DNA of 45,782 nt from an uncultured Eubacteriales bacterium (GTDB lineage: Bacteria; Bacillota; Clostridia; Lachnospirales; Lachnospiraceae), in assembly GCA_900314845.1 (NCBI GenBank), contig OMWV01000049.1, positions 1 to 45,782 on the forward strand, read 5' to 3'. Position 1 is the stretch's first letter; each line of letters begins with the position of its first letter. The notes beneath the pieces are model-generated. The model saw only the letters and a program-made list of their open reading frames with translations. It ran no database searches and was not told the DNA's origin. Below, one piece after another: positions 18,701-26,370 of the stretch. The position numbers were made by a program, and so were the translations under genes.

Positions 18701-18924
18701 TTCATGGTCTTGTATCTGGGTATCATATCCTTTATGACACGGGTCAGTACATGTCCGATATGAGGCTTGCCGTTTGCTGTCGGCGGTCCGTCATAGAATG
18801 TGAATTCCGGGCTGTTCTTGCGAAGCTCGATGCTCTTTTTGAAAATCTGCTCGTCATTCCAGAACTTGAGAGTCTTGTCTTCTCTCTCGACGAAGTTCTG
18901 GCTCGTGTTTACCTTCTCGTACAC
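15715..18924 (-). CDS. ileS: Isoleucine--tRNA ligase
   Basis: A class I synthetase of 1,069 residues from the chosen GTG at 18924. That start has AGGAGGAGG about eight nt upstream; the longer frame opening with TTG at 18972 begins at the edge of the leader terminator and is rejected. The HIGH motif is in GKPHIGHVLTRVIKD near residue 50. The CP1 editing domain occupies about 180-400. KMSKS is in GQKMSKSKGN near 597-606, followed by the anticodon-binding helical domain. Length fits the longer (type 2) IleRS form. Expression is governed by the T-box leader upstream. Confidence 0.96.
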   Translation of the reverse strand: MYEKVNTSQNFVEREDKTLKFWNDEQIFKKSIELRKNSPEFTFYDGPPTANGKPHIGHVLTRVIKDMIPRYKTMKGYKVPRKAGWDTHGLPVEIEVEKQLGLDGKEQIEEYGMEPFIEKCKESVWKYKGMWEEFSQAVGFWADMDHPYVTYHNTFIESEWAALKKIWDKGLLYKGYKVVPYCPRCGTPLSSHEVAQGYKKLKERSAIVRFKVKDEDAYFLAWTTTPWTLPSNVALCVNPDDKYCKVKAADGYTYIMADALLETVLGGLAKKTLGEDTKEPDYTVLESCAGRDLEYKEYEPLYECAKAAADKQHKKGFFVMCDDYVTMTDGTGIVHIAPAFGEDDARIGRRYDLPLVQFVDQKGCMTEETPFAGMRAKPSKHELEQDPPAISADPEVLKDLDRSGKLFSAPKFEHDYPHCWRCDTPLIYYARESWFIEMTKVKDDLVRNNNTVNWIPEGIGKGRFGNWLENIQDWDISRDRYWGTPLNIWECHDCGRRESIGSIAELREKAPECPENIELHRPYIDAITYKCPECGGLMHRVPEVIDCWFDSGSMPFAQHHYPFENKELFEQQFPADFISEAVDQTRGWFYSLMAISTLIFNQAPYRNVIVLGHVQDENGQKMSKSKGNAVDPMDALRKYGADAVRWYFYSNSAPWLPNRFHEKAVLEGRSKFMGTLYNTYAFYVLYAEIDQFDPTKYSLDYDKLSVMDKWILSRLNTAIRDVDSNLDNYRIPEAARALQDFVDDMSNWYVRRSRERFWAKGMEQDKVNAFMTLYTCLVNICKAAAPMIPFMTDEIYRNIVVNVDKTAPESIHLCDYPIVNEAHIDKELEANMKDVLDVVVQGRACRNAANIKNRQPVGKMYVKAPFRLDKFFSDIITDELNVKEIEYTDDVSSFTTYSFKPQLRTVGPKYGKRLNGIRAYLSSVDGTKAMAAIRSEGALKFDVEGDEIVLTEDDLLIDTAQMPGYVSDTEYDVTVVLDTNLSPELIEEGFVREIISKVQTMRKEAGFEVMDHIRVYVSGNDKIGDAVKRNADEIRTEVLANDIAFGSTGGYVKDWNINGESVSMGVERL

Positions 18925-18970
18925 TGGTAAATCCTCCTCCTGAACGGAAAATACTGCGCGTGTAAATGCC

Positions 18971-19200
18971 AAAAACCCTCACTCCGCATAGGAATGAGGG
19001 CATCATCAACCACCTAACGCAGCATACAAACATATGCTCTCCCTGTAACGGCGGGAAAACCGGCTCAGCTTACCTGTGCCGGATCCGGCACTGTCAGCCT
19101 GCGACTCGGGAGTGATGTTCGCGTCTGTCCTACCGGTACCGGCTCGCACCATCCGCCGGCTCTCTGCAAACTTTCGCACAGGGCTACTGTCTCCTTCTTC
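18971..19200 (-). promoter_or_regulatory. T-box leader (tRNA-Ile sensing) of ileS
   Basis: The leader RNA contains a stem I region with GAGACAGTAG near its base. The probable specifier codon ATC (Ile) lies at 19116-19114 within GAACATCACT. The T-box core-like TTAGGTGGTT is at about 19009-19018. It ends in a terminator stem 18976-19000 (10 bp, one G-U) followed by TTTTT at 18971-18975. In known T-boxes uncharged tRNA pairs with the specifier and the T-box bulge and prevents termination. The specifier matches the downstream synthetase. The exact stem I pairing was not folded. Confidence 0.85.
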
Positions 19201-19223
19201 GTCTTTTCATATTAACGCTACTT

Positions 19224-19252
19224 ATTATAATGTAAGCGCCAAATGCTGTCAA
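19224..19252 (-). promoter_or_regulatory. Promoter of ileS leader
   Basis: Perfect consensus: -35 TTGACA (19247-19252), 17-nt spacer, -10 TATAAT (19224-19229) on the minus strand. Confidence 0.9.
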
Positions 19253-19276
19253 CCTTGAAACAAGGCAAAATTGTTC

Positions 19277-19305
19277 TTGTAAATTGGGAAAAACAGTCTT
19301 ATAGT
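19277..19305 (+). promoter_or_regulatory. Promoter of NUDIX-like gene
   Basis: -35 TTGTAA (19277-19282), 17-nt spacer, -10 TATAGT (19300-19305), about 70 nt before the start codon. It is divergent from the ileS promoter. Confidence 0.6.
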
Positions 19306-19377
19306 AGTGATAGAAATAAAGAGCAGACAGCATTTTTAAGGACAGGTCTTACGTCCTTTTCATATTAAGAGGGAAAT

Positions 19378-19986
19378 ATGTACAGAGGAACCGATATTCT
19401 CAAGATCTATGACGATGAATTTAACAATATAGGCACAGCCACCCGCGAGGAAGTCCACACAAAGGGCCTTCTCCACCAGGTCGCCCATGTCTGGATGTTC
19501 CAGTGGTCCGGCAGCGAGCCCTACATCCTGGTTCAGAAGCGGTCTCAGAGCCGCGAGCTCTACCCCGGCAGATATGACATCATCCAGACGACTCATTTTG
19601 AGCCCAAGCAGTCCTATGAGGACGCCATCCGGGAGAGCCTGAGCTATTATCTGGGCGCCAAGCTCTCCAACGAGGACATCACCCATCTGGGCAGCCTGCG
19701 CCAGCACATAGACCAGGGGGACTACCATGACAACGCCCTCATCCAGGTCTTCGCCATCACGGTCAAGAAGGCCCTCTTCATCCTGCCCGAGACGGAGGAT
19801 ATCCTCAAGGTCCGCTTCGACGATTTCAGCAGCTTCGTCCACGGCGATCTGCCCCAGATCGACATGTATTCCCTGGACGACGTCTGCATCCGCTACAGCC
19901 AGCCCGAAGACTGGTGGATCCGCCGGGAAGAATTCCTCGACGCGGTCGAGCCCTATGTCCAGAACAAGGAGCAGGAGCTGGCCTGA
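19378..19986 (+). CDS. NUDIX-like protein with degenerate NUDIX box
   Basis: A 202-residue protein with the layout of IPP-isomerase-like NUDIX hydrolases: the HQVAHVWMFQ opening strand at residues 33-42, LVQKRSQSRELYPGRYD near 52-68, then the box region. In active enzymes the box is GxxxxxExxxxxxxREUxEExGU. Here it reads FEPKQSYEDAIRESLSYYLGAKL: the first Gly and the paired EE after RE are missing, so metal-dependent pyrophosphatase activity is doubtful. An aromatic C-terminal DWWIRREEF segment follows. AGAGGGAAAT precedes the ATG. It is monocistronic and convergent with gatD, 12 nt apart. Confidence 0.75.
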   Translation: MYRGTDILKIYDDEFNNIGTATREEVHTKGLLHQVAHVWMFQWSGSEPYILVQKRSQSRELYPGRYDIIQTTHFEPKQSYEDAIRESLSYYLGAKLSNEDITHLGSLRQHIDQGDYHDNALIQVFAITVKKALFILPETEDILKVRFDDFSSFVHGDLPQIDMYSLDDVCIRYSQPEDWWIRREEFLDAVEPYVQNKEQELA

Positions 19987-19998
19987 AAAGAGGCGGGA

Positions 19999-20751
19999 TC
20001 AGTTGATCTCGCCTTTCATGATCTTATCCAGCACGGAGTCGTGGGCCAGCATCTCAAAGCGGTCATCCAGGGGCTCCAGCTCTATCTTCCGGCCGTATTT
20101 TCTCTCAAGGGCCGTCTCCAGGATGTGGTCGCACAGCTGGGGGTTCTTGGGAAGGATGGGGCCGTGGCTGTAAGAGCCGAAGACATTTTTGTAGCGGACG
20201 CCTTCCGTCTTGTCCTCCCCGTTGTTCCCATAGCCTTTGAGCACCGTGCCCAGGGGCTTTACCCCGCTTCCCAGCCGGGTCCGCCCGCTGTGGTTCTCGA
20301 ATCCCACGACGGTGGAGCCGCCGGATTCTTCTCCCAGCTGAAAGGCATAATTGCCTATCATTCTCACGTCGCCGCCGACTGTGGCGAAATCTACCGCTCC
20401 CAGGAATTCACAGCGGACTCCGTCGTGGGTCTCGTAGTAGTGGCCCATCATCTGGTAGCCGCCGCAGATGCAAAGGAAGGTCTTCCCGTCCTCGACAGCG
20501 GAGACGATCTCAGCTCCCTTGCCGGACCGCAGGTCCTCCAGGAGCACTTCCTGTTCAAAATCCTGGCCTCCTCCGATGAAGAAGAGGTCATAGGAGGCAA
20601 GATCCGCCTTCTGGCCCAGCCTCATCTGGTCGACCCGGCAGGAAATGCCCCGGCGCTCAAGCCGGCTTTTCATGCAGATTATATTGCCCCTGTCTCCGTA
20701 GAGATTGAGCACCTCGGGGTAAAGGTGGCATATCTTAAGTTCTCTGTCCAT
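19999..20751 (-). CDS. gatD: Lipid II isoglutaminyl synthase, glutaminase subunit
   Basis: A class I glutamine amidotransferase of 250 residues that supplies ammonia to MurT for amidation of the peptidoglycan stem Glu. The start ATG at 20751 follows GGAGGGAAGACGG; 33 extra residues in the open frame are not coding. The opening LKICHLYPEVLNLYGDRGNI is diagnostic for GatD/CobQ-like proteins. The nucleophile is in FLCICGGYQMMG (Cys96). A conserved SHGP lies near the C-terminus. It starts 13 nt after the murT stop; the two proteins form one complex in known species. Confidence 0.92.
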   Translation of the reverse strand: MDRELKICHLYPEVLNLYGDRGNIICMKSRLERRGISCRVDQMRLGQKADLASYDLFFIGGGQDFEQEVLLEDLRSGKGAEIVSAVEDGKTFLCICGGYQMMGHYYETHDGVRCEFLGAVDFATVGGDVRMIGNYAFQLGEESGGSTVVGFENHSGRTRLGSGVKPLGTVLKGYGNNGEDKTEGVRYKNVFGSYSHGPILPKNPQLCDHILETALERKYGRKIELEPLDDRFEMLAHDSVLDKIMKGEIN

Positions 20752-20764
20752 CCGTCTTCCCTCC

Positions 20765-22177
20765 TTAACCCTTCCAGAATTCCTGCTTGCCGGTCGCCTC
20801 GGCCAGTGTCCGGCGAAGAGCCAGCATGGATGTGTAATTGGGCAGAACAAATACCGGATAGCTGCTATCTCTCATCTGCTCTGTCAGCTGATCCCAGCCG
20901 CGGACCAGCCGGATCTTGTCCTCGGGAACCCCCGCGTACTTGAGCCTCAGCTGCATGTCCTCTGCCCTGTCCCCGGCCACGATGATATTCTTCAGGTTCT
21001 CATCGCTCGAGAGCTTCTCGTATTCCGCGTCCCATATCCAGGAAATGTCATGGCCGTCGGCCGTCTGGTCGTTGAGGCAGATCACGGCATTGTAATCCTC
21101 CTCAAGGCTTGTCACATAGGAAAGAGCCTGGTTGCAGCCGGCCGGGTTCTTGACCAGGATCATCTGGACGCGGACCCCGTCCAGATCGAAGGTCTCCATC
21201 CGCCCGAAACTGCTGCTTGTCTTCGCCAGGGACTTTAAGATGTCGCCCCTGCCAAATCCAGCCGCCGTGTAGGCGCATACGGCGCCGGCCGCGTTGTATA
21301 CATTATAGACAGCCGGCAGACTGACAAAGACGTCTCTTGTGACGGTCTTTTCTTTCGCGGGATCCTTCTCGTCCGGACTGCGGAATTCCATCTGGATGTC
21401 CGTCCCCTGGGCGGTCAGCTTGCGGATGGCCGTCACGGCCGTCTGTGGCCTGCTGCGCCTGTATCCGCACTTGGGGCAGTAGAAGCCTCCCAGGTGGGCA
21501 TAGGTGTGATATTCATACTTGTACTCCGTCCCGCAGCGGATGCAGTACTTGGCGTCAGAGATCTCCGCGTCCTTCTGCTCGCCCACCGGGCAGTCCAGCC
21601 CGTAATATATGACCTTGTTGGGCACGTCGAAAGCCAGGGACGATGTGAGAGAGCAGTCCGCGTTGAGGCAGATGATGCTCTGGGGAGCCAGCCGGATGCC
21701 TGTCCGGATCTGATCCAGGGTGTGCATGACCTCGCCGTAGCGGTCCAGCTGGTCGCGGAAAAGATTTGTGACCAGGATGACTTTGGGCTTTATAAGAGGA
21801 ACGACCTGCTTTAAGGCCCCCTCATCGCACTCTATGACGGCAAATTTCTTCCTGGGCCGCCCCATCCAGTCGGCATTCGCCGTAAATTCTGCCGTGACCC
21901 CGCGCAGAAGATTGGCCCCTGACTTGTTGGCCAGCACGCTGCGCCCTGTAGAGGACAGGGCCTGCTCCAGCATGCGGCATGTCGTCGTCTTGCCGTTTGT
22001 CCCGGTGACGACTATGATGTCCATGCCCTCTGACACAGAGGCCAGGATATCCTTATCGAAAAACATGGCGGCCCTGCCCGGCAGGGTAGTGCCGCCGCTT
22101 CTGGCGATCCTCAGCCCGGCCCGGGCAGCCTTGCAGGCTGCCACCCCCATAGCTGTTTTTATACTGAATCCGCTCAA
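20765..22177 (-). CDS. murT: Lipid II isoglutaminyl synthase, ligase subunit
   Basis: A Mur-ligase-family protein of 470 residues acting on lipid II at the inner membrane face. Walker A is VVTGTNGKTTT near residues 56-66. The middle domain carries the MurT-specific four-cysteine zinc ribbon, YCIRCG near 211-216 and YCPKCG near 234-239. A C-terminal DUF1727 domain contains VKNPAGCNQAL near 344-354. It follows thiE by 20 nt, so it may be carried on the TPP-controlled transcript as well as on a promoter of its own that I do not see. Confidence 0.93.
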   Translation of the reverse strand: MSGFSIKTAMGVAACKAARAGLRIARSGGTTLPGRAAMFFDKDILASVSEGMDIIVVTGTNGKTTTCRMLEQALSSTGRSVLANKSGANLLRGVTAEFTANADWMGRPRKKFAVIECDEGALKQVVPLIKPKVILVTNLFRDQLDRYGEVMHTLDQIRTGIRLAPQSIICLNADCSLTSSLAFDVPNKVIYYGLDCPVGEQKDAEISDAKYCIRCGTEYKYEYHTYAHLGGFYCPKCGYRRSRPQTAVTAIRKLTAQGTDIQMEFRSPDEKDPAKEKTVTRDVFVSLPAVYNVYNAAGAVCAYTAAGFGRGDILKSLAKTSSSFGRMETFDLDGVRVQMILVKNPAGCNQALSYVTSLEEDYNAVICLNDQTADGHDISWIWDAEYEKLSSDENLKNIIVAGDRAEDMQLRLKYAGVPEDKIRLVRGWDQLTEQMRDSSYPVFVLPNYTSMLALRRTLAEATGKQEFWKG

Positions 22178-22197
22178 AGTATCTCTCCTTAATTGCC

Positions 22198-22770
22198 TTA
22201 TATATTCATAAGTCCTGACATAACGCAGGCCGCGTCGGCGCCGCAGTCCATGACTGCCTGGATCTTCTCAGGATCCATGTTTATCCCGCCGATCGCGTAG
22301 ACCGGTACATCCACACTCTGACAGACTTCCCTTAAAAAGTCAAGCCCTCTCGCGGGAAGCCCCTTCTTGCAGTCCGTCTCAAATACATGGCCGGCTGTTA
22401 CATAGGAGGCTCCCAGGCTGACAGCCCTCTGCGCGTCCTTTGCCGAGTGCACGGATGTCCCCACCAGCTTAAACTGTCTGAGGACCTTCTTGTCCATCTG
22501 TTCCAGCTTCCACAGGGGCAGGTGGATCCGGCCGGCTCCCAGCTTCAGGGCCACTTCCGGATAAAAATGCAGGGCCAGCGGCACTCCCGCCTCTGTGCAG
22601 ATGGGGATGACCGCCCTTGCCAGCATCTCGTACTCGTCCTCCGGCAGGTCTTTCTCCCGCAGGATCAAAGCCCTGGGGTGCATACCGCAGATCCGCCTTA
22701 CCTGTTCGGGCAGGGGTCTTTTGCTGATATGTCTGTTCGTGACCGCTATCACATTATCATAAATACTCAT
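22198..22770 (-). CDS. thiE: Thiamine phosphate synthase family (ThiE/TenI)
   Basis: A 190-residue TIM barrel from the ATG at 22770, six nt after GAGGAGG. ThiE joins the thiazole and pyrimidine phosphates to thiamine monophosphate. Seen are LILREKDLPEDEYE near 36-49, HLPLWKLEQ near 84-92, GTSVHSAKDA near 104-113 and PVYAIGGIN near 155-163. The AGHVFETDCKKGLPARGL loop resembles both ThiE and the thiazole tautomerase TenI, and the usual Asn before the first substrate loop is His (LALHFYPE). ThiE is the simplest reading at the end of a thi operon, but TenI is a real alternative. Confidence 0.8.
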   Translation of the reverse strand: MSIYDNVIAVTNRHISKRPLPEQVRRICGMHPRALILREKDLPEDEYEMLARAVIPICTEAGVPLALHFYPEVALKLGAGRIHLPLWKLEQMDKKVLRQFKLVGTSVHSAKDAQRAVSLGASYVTAGHVFETDCKKGLPARGLDFLREVCQSVDVPVYAIGGINMDPEKIQAVMDCGADAACVMSGLMNI

Positions 22771-22866
22771 ATAAAGCCTCCTCATTCAAGCCACGATCTT
22801 CTGCCGCTTTATACTCATGAACCAATATTCTGATCTGGCAGGATCCGGTATAAGTCTGAGATATTC

Positions 22867-24084
22867 CTATACGTAGATATAGTCGTTGAGCACGGGCTGA
22901 AGACCATTGTCCAGTATCGCCTGGTATATCTGGTCAAATGTCCTGTTGTCGTCAATTTCAAACTGACCGTCGCCCTTGTCCTTTACCTGGGCAGAATGTT
23001 CGCCGACTCCGGTCTTGGAGTCCGCGGATATCTTTGTCGCGCAGATCTTGAGAAGATTATCCCTTACCCTGGCGTTCTCTCTCGTGGAGATCGTGATGCT
23101 GGCAAATGGCATGAAGAGCCTGTAGGCCGTTACGATCTGCAGAAGCTCCGCTTCATGCACGTCCATGGGATTTATCTTCTCATTATTTATCGTGGGACGG
23201 AGTCTGGGGCAGGAAAACGCGATCTCCGCGGCGGGGTATTTTCTCTGCATATAATAGGCATGCATTCCGGTCGCGAAGGCATCCTTCCTGAAATCATCCA
23301 GACCTAAAAGAGCCGCGAATCCTACGCCTCTCATGCCGCCCATGAGGGCTCTTTCCTGGGCATTCACCCGGTAGGGGAATATCCTCTTGTGCCCGTCCAG
23401 GTGCAGCGTCTCATACTTATCCGGGTTGTATGTCTCCTGGAATACGGTCACATAGTCCGCCCCGCACTTGTGCAGATAGGCATACTCATCGGAATTGAGG
23501 GGATAGACCTCTATGCCGATCACCTTAAAATACTTCCTGGCGATCTGGCAGGCCATGCCGATATATTCCACATCGGAGGCGTGCCGGCTCTCCCCGGTCA
23601 GGATGAGGATCTCCCTCAGCCCTGTAGCCGCGATCGCAGCCATCTCCTGGTCTATCTCGTCAGCATTCAGTTTAGCACGTTTTATCTTGCTGTAGCGGTT
23701 AAAATTGCAATAAATACAATAATTTTCACAGTAGTTGGCTATGTAGATGGGGGTGAAGAGAAGGATCTCATTTCCAAAATGCTTCCTGGTCTCGCGCTGG
23801 GCCGCCTGGGCCATCTCTTCCAGATAGGGCCTTGCCGCGGGCGACAGGAGAGCGCCGAAATCATAGGGGGTCAGCCGGCCTTCATGGGCCAGGGCAATTT
23901 CCACGTCGTGGGCGGTGCATTTGTCATAATCGTAGGCCGCCGTGGCAGCCAGGATCTTGTCCATGATGTCGGAATCGATCTGTTCCATGCCCGGCAGATA
24001 GGTCATATGGTCTATGCGGCTCTTTTTCTGGTCTTCGAGAATCTGTTTGCTGAGGATACTGGTGTTGATGTGCTTGTCGTCCAT
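22867..24084 (-). CDS. thiH: 2-iminoacetate synthase
   Basis: A radical SAM enzyme of 405 residues that cleaves tyrosine to dehydroglycine for the thiazole ring, found in anaerobes in place of ThiO. The cluster-binding motif CENYCIYC (CxxxCxxC) is in IANYCENYCIYCNFNR near residue 105, followed by ILILTGE and IEVYPLNSDEY. The ATG at 24084 is ten nt after AAGGAG and is preferred over the GTG nine nt earlier. It sits between thiG and thiE, as expected for the pathway. Confidence 0.95.
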   Translation of the reverse strand: MDDKHINTSILSKQILEDQKKSRIDHMTYLPGMEQIDSDIMDKILAATAAYDYDKCTAHDVEIALAHEGRLTPYDFGALLSPAARPYLEEMAQAAQRETRKHFGNEILLFTPIYIANYCENYCIYCNFNRYSKIKRAKLNADEIDQEMAAIAATGLREILILTGESRHASDVEYIGMACQIARKYFKVIGIEVYPLNSDEYAYLHKCGADYVTVFQETYNPDKYETLHLDGHKRIFPYRVNAQERALMGGMRGVGFAALLGLDDFRKDAFATGMHAYYMQRKYPAAEIAFSCPRLRPTINNEKINPMDVHEAELLQIVTAYRLFMPFASITISTRENARVRDNLLKICATKISADSKTGVGEHSAQVKDKGDGQFEIDDNRTFDQIYQAILDNGLQPVLNDYIYV

Positions 24085-24203
24085 AAGGTCCACTCTCCTT
24101 TGCTCTCCGGGCTTCCTGTAATTTCCATTTCCCGGACTATGACAGAAATCCCGCAGTATTTGCGGGATTCCTGAAAAAAATTATGATAGCTGTGACTTTT
24201 TCC

Positions 24204-24989
24204 TTATCTGAGATAGCCGGTAAGGGGTGAGGATGCGGATGCGCCCTTTACGCGCTCCGCGCCCATGCCTGCCAGATAAGCCTCGCGGCCTGCCTGGATG
24301 GCTTTCTTAAATGCGCCTGCCATAGCGGGGATATCGCCTGCTGTTGCCAGGGCTGTATTTGCCATGACTGCCGCGGCTCCCATCTCCATGGCTGCGCAGG
24401 CCTGTGAGGGCTTGCCGATGCCGGCGTCTACGATGATGGGAAGGTCGATCTCATCGATGAGGATCTGGATGAAATCCTTTGTGGCAAGTCCATGGTTGGA
24501 TCCGATGGGAGCTGCCAGGGGCATGATGCAGGCTGCGCCTGCTGCCGCCATCTCTCTTGCCGCATTGAGATCAGGGTACATGTAAGGCATGCAGATAAAT
24601 CCTTCTGCTGCCAGGGTCTTTATGGCCTTTACGGTCTCATGGTTGTCCGGCAGGAGATACTTTGTATCGGGAATGACTTCTATCTTTACGAAATTGCTCC
24701 CGCTGATCTCCCGGGAAAGCCTTGCGATCCGGATGGCTTCCTCTGCGTTCCTTGATCCTGATGTGTTGGGCAGAAGCGTTACGCCCTCAGGTATATAGTC
24801 AAGAATGTTTGTCTGCGTGTCGTCATTTGCCCGTCTTAATGACATGGTGACGATCTGAGCGCCTGCATTGTCGACTGCTGCCTTGATCAGATCATAGGAA
24901 TACTTTCCCGATCCGAGAATGAAACGTGAGCTGAACTCATGTCCGCCGATTACAAGCGTGTCCTTTGCTGCATTATTTTCTGTACTCAT
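24204..24989 (-). CDS. thiG: Thiazole synthase
   Basis: A 261-residue TIM barrel that condenses deoxyxylulose phosphate, dehydroglycine and ThiS thiocarboxylate. It opens with [19 protein letters not shown], where the lysine is in the usual place. Further pattern residues are [10 protein letters not shown] near 48-57, [17 protein letters not shown] near 97-113, [13 protein letters not shown] near 155-167 and [10 protein letters not shown] near 187-196. A 38-nt gap separates it from thiF. Function follows from strong family match and operon. Confidence 0.95.
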   Translation of the reverse strand: MSTENNAAKDTLVIGGHEFSSRFILGSGKYSYDLIKAAVDNAGAQIVTMSLRRANDDTQTNILDYIPEGVTLLPNTSGSRNAEEAIRIARLSREISGSNFVKIEVIPDTKYLLPDNHETVKAIKTLAAEGFICMPYMYPDLNAAREMAAAGAACIMPLAAPIGSNHGLATKDFIQILIDEIDLPIIVDAGIGKPSQACAAMEMGAAAVMANTALATAGDIPAMAGAFKKAIQAGREAYLAGMGAERVKGASASSPLTGYLR

Positions 24990-25027
24990 TTTTACTCCTC
25001 TTAAAAGAATAGTGCAAACCGACCGGC

Positions 25028-25678
25028 CTAAAGCCTGTCAATGATAAGTTCCACAATAGCGTTGGCTTCGTGCGCCGCCGCCAGAGCCACCCGGGGCGCC
25101 ATGAGCCCGTTCCCCTTGTGGCCTTCGCTCGTGCCGTCCCCGCACAGGATGAAATGGTCGGAGATCTGCCTTGTCCGGATCTCATTGCTCTTGCCGTAGC
25201 CGGCCATCCCCGAGGCGGCGACAATATATTTCTCCGGGTGCTTCTCCAGCACGAAATTCACCAGCATGGCCTTGCAGACCGGGTCGTCGAAGGCTTCGCA
25301 GACAATATCCGCGCCGGCAAAAAGCTCTTCCATGTTGGTCTCATCGATCCTGACGCAGGTCGTCTTGATGTCGGCATAGGGGTCTATGTCAAGCAGCTCT
25401 TCCTTCAGAGCGTCTGTCTTGAGCATGCCCACCTGCCTGAGTCTGTACTGCTGCCTGTTTATGTTGGACAGGTCTACCTCGTCCATGTCGATGAGATGCA
25501 GATGGCCGACACCGATCCGCAGCAAAGACAGAGAGATGTTGGATCCGAGCCCGCCCAGCCCCGCAATTGCCACGTGAGCTCTCTCCAGCTTCTCCTGAAC
25601 CTCCTGCGTGTGCCTTTTTACCCTGACGCTCCTGATCTCTTCCCGCGCCGGGATCTTCCTTTCTTCCTGCATCTGCAT
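25028..25678 (-). CDS. thiF: ThiS adenylyltransferase
   Basis: A 216-residue E1-like enzyme that adenylates the C-terminus of ThiS. The nucleotide loop is GLGGLGSN near 41-48, followed by [16 protein letters not shown] near 63-78 and an ICEAFDD-like segment. The zinc CxxC pairs found in longer ThiF/MoeB proteins are absent, as in the short clostridial form. The start overlaps the thiS stop (TGATG), which points to coupled translation. Confidence 0.93.
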   Translation of the reverse strand: MQMQEERKIPAREEIRSVRVKRHTQEVQEKLERAHVAIAGLGGLGSNISLSLLRIGVGHLHLIDMDEVDLSNINRQQYRLRQVGMLKTDALKEELLDIDPYADIKTTCVRIDETNMEELFAGADIVCEAFDDPVCKAMLVNFVLEKHPEKYIVAASGMAGYGKSNEIRTRQISDHFILCGDGTSEGHKGNGLMAPRVALAAAHEANAIVELIIDRL

Positions 25679-25878
25679 CAGCCGCCTCCCATAAAGCTTA
25701 CGACCTCGAGGGTGTCGCCCTCCTTGAGGACAACAGTCTCATAATCGCTCTTGGGGACGATTGCCAGGTTGATCTCCACCGCGATGATCTGGGGCCTGTA
25801 GCCCTTCTCCCGGAGAAAATCACCGAGTCTGGTGCCGTCGGCCAGCTCTGTCTTCTCGCCATTATAGGTAATCGTCAT
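25678..25878 (-). CDS. thiS: Sulfur carrier protein ThiS
   Basis: A 66-residue ubiquitin-fold protein ending in FMGGG; the terminal Gly-Gly is adenylated by ThiF and converted to the thiocarboxylate used by ThiG. The start ATG at 25878 follows GGAAGGAGG. The longer open frame upstream is leader RNA. It is the first gene after the TPP riboswitch. Confidence 0.93.
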   Translation of the reverse strand: MTITYNGEKTELADGTRLGDFLREKGYRPQIIAVEINLAIVPKSDYETVVLKEGDTLEVVSFMGGG

Positions 25879-26062
25879 ACAGCAATCCTCCTTCCTCTCG
25901 CAGACTTTTCTGCCAAAAATGGCAAAAAAGGGCACCGAAAGATCTGTACCTTGGCCCGGTGGCCGGTGGTGCACCCCTTCGTGAACCCTGTCCACATTTC
26001 TGAATATGAAGTTTTCACGGCCCGGATACGGCGGCTTCGCGGCTCGTCGTTATCACAGAAAA
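25879..26062 (-). other. Long thi leader between riboswitch and thiS
   Basis: About 180 nt with no gene. It contains GC-rich self-complementary segments. The minus strand near 25920-25975 carries a GGGCC...GGTGCCC segment followed by six T, which could form a second terminator downstream of the riboswitch terminator. I see no named riboswitch class in it. Confidence 0.4.
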
Positions 26063-26084
26063 AGGAATGTCATCAGACATTCCT
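26063..26084 (-). terminator. Riboswitch-associated terminator
   Basis: A 9-bp perfect stem AGGAATGTC / GACATTCCT with loop TGAT, followed by TTTTCT on the minus strand. It lies 18 nt downstream of the TPP aptamer and is the likely expression platform for TPP-dependent termination. Confidence 0.85.
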
Positions 26085-26101
26085 AACATAATCTTACTCT
26101 T

Positions 26102-26185
26102 GTTCCTACGTCAGCATTATCTGAATCAGGTAGTACGGGTCAAAGCAAATGCTTTTTCTCAGCCGGTTAAAGCTCCCCATCAGGC
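26102..26185 (-). promoter_or_regulatory. TPP riboswitch aptamer
   Basis: On the minus strand the conserved THI-box words are present in order: GGGGAGC, CGGCTGAGA, CCCGTACTACCTGATTCAG, GATAATGC and CGTAGGAAC. These form the pyrimidine-sensing and pyrophosphate-sensing arms. It stands between the promoter and thiS and should shut down the thi operon when thiamine pyrophosphate is high. Confidence 0.95.
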
Positions 26186-26208
26186 CGTTATTAAATTATC
26201 ACACGCTC

Positions 26209-26237
26209 AATATAGCACTTTTGCCCCATCCTGTCAA
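26209..26237 (-). promoter_or_regulatory. Promoter of thi operon
   Basis: -35 TTGACA (26232-26237), 17-nt spacer, -10 TATATT (26209-26214), directly upstream of the TPP aptamer. Confidence 0.88.
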
Positions 26238-26267
26238 TGATGAGCCTCCGCCTTCACAGAAAAGAAG

Positions 26268-26300
26268 AGCCGGGGCGTCCCTGGCAAAAGCGCTCCGGCT
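26268..26300 (-). terminator. Terminator of chromate transporter genes
   Basis: Minus strand AGCCGGAGCG ... CGCCCCGGCT stem with an internal mismatch, followed by CTTCTTTTCT. It lies about 70 nt after the stop of the second transporter gene and just before the thi promoter. Confidence 0.55.
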
Positions 26301-26370
26301 GGATCTTATGTATCACTTAGCTTAAATGAGGCAGATCAGTTTATTCTATTTATGTCCCGCGTGCCCGGCA

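Noticed and set aside
18925-18972. TTG at 18972 as the ileS start
   Set aside because: It begins directly next to the T run of the leader terminator; the GTG at 18924 has an excellent ribosome site and fits the family N-terminus.
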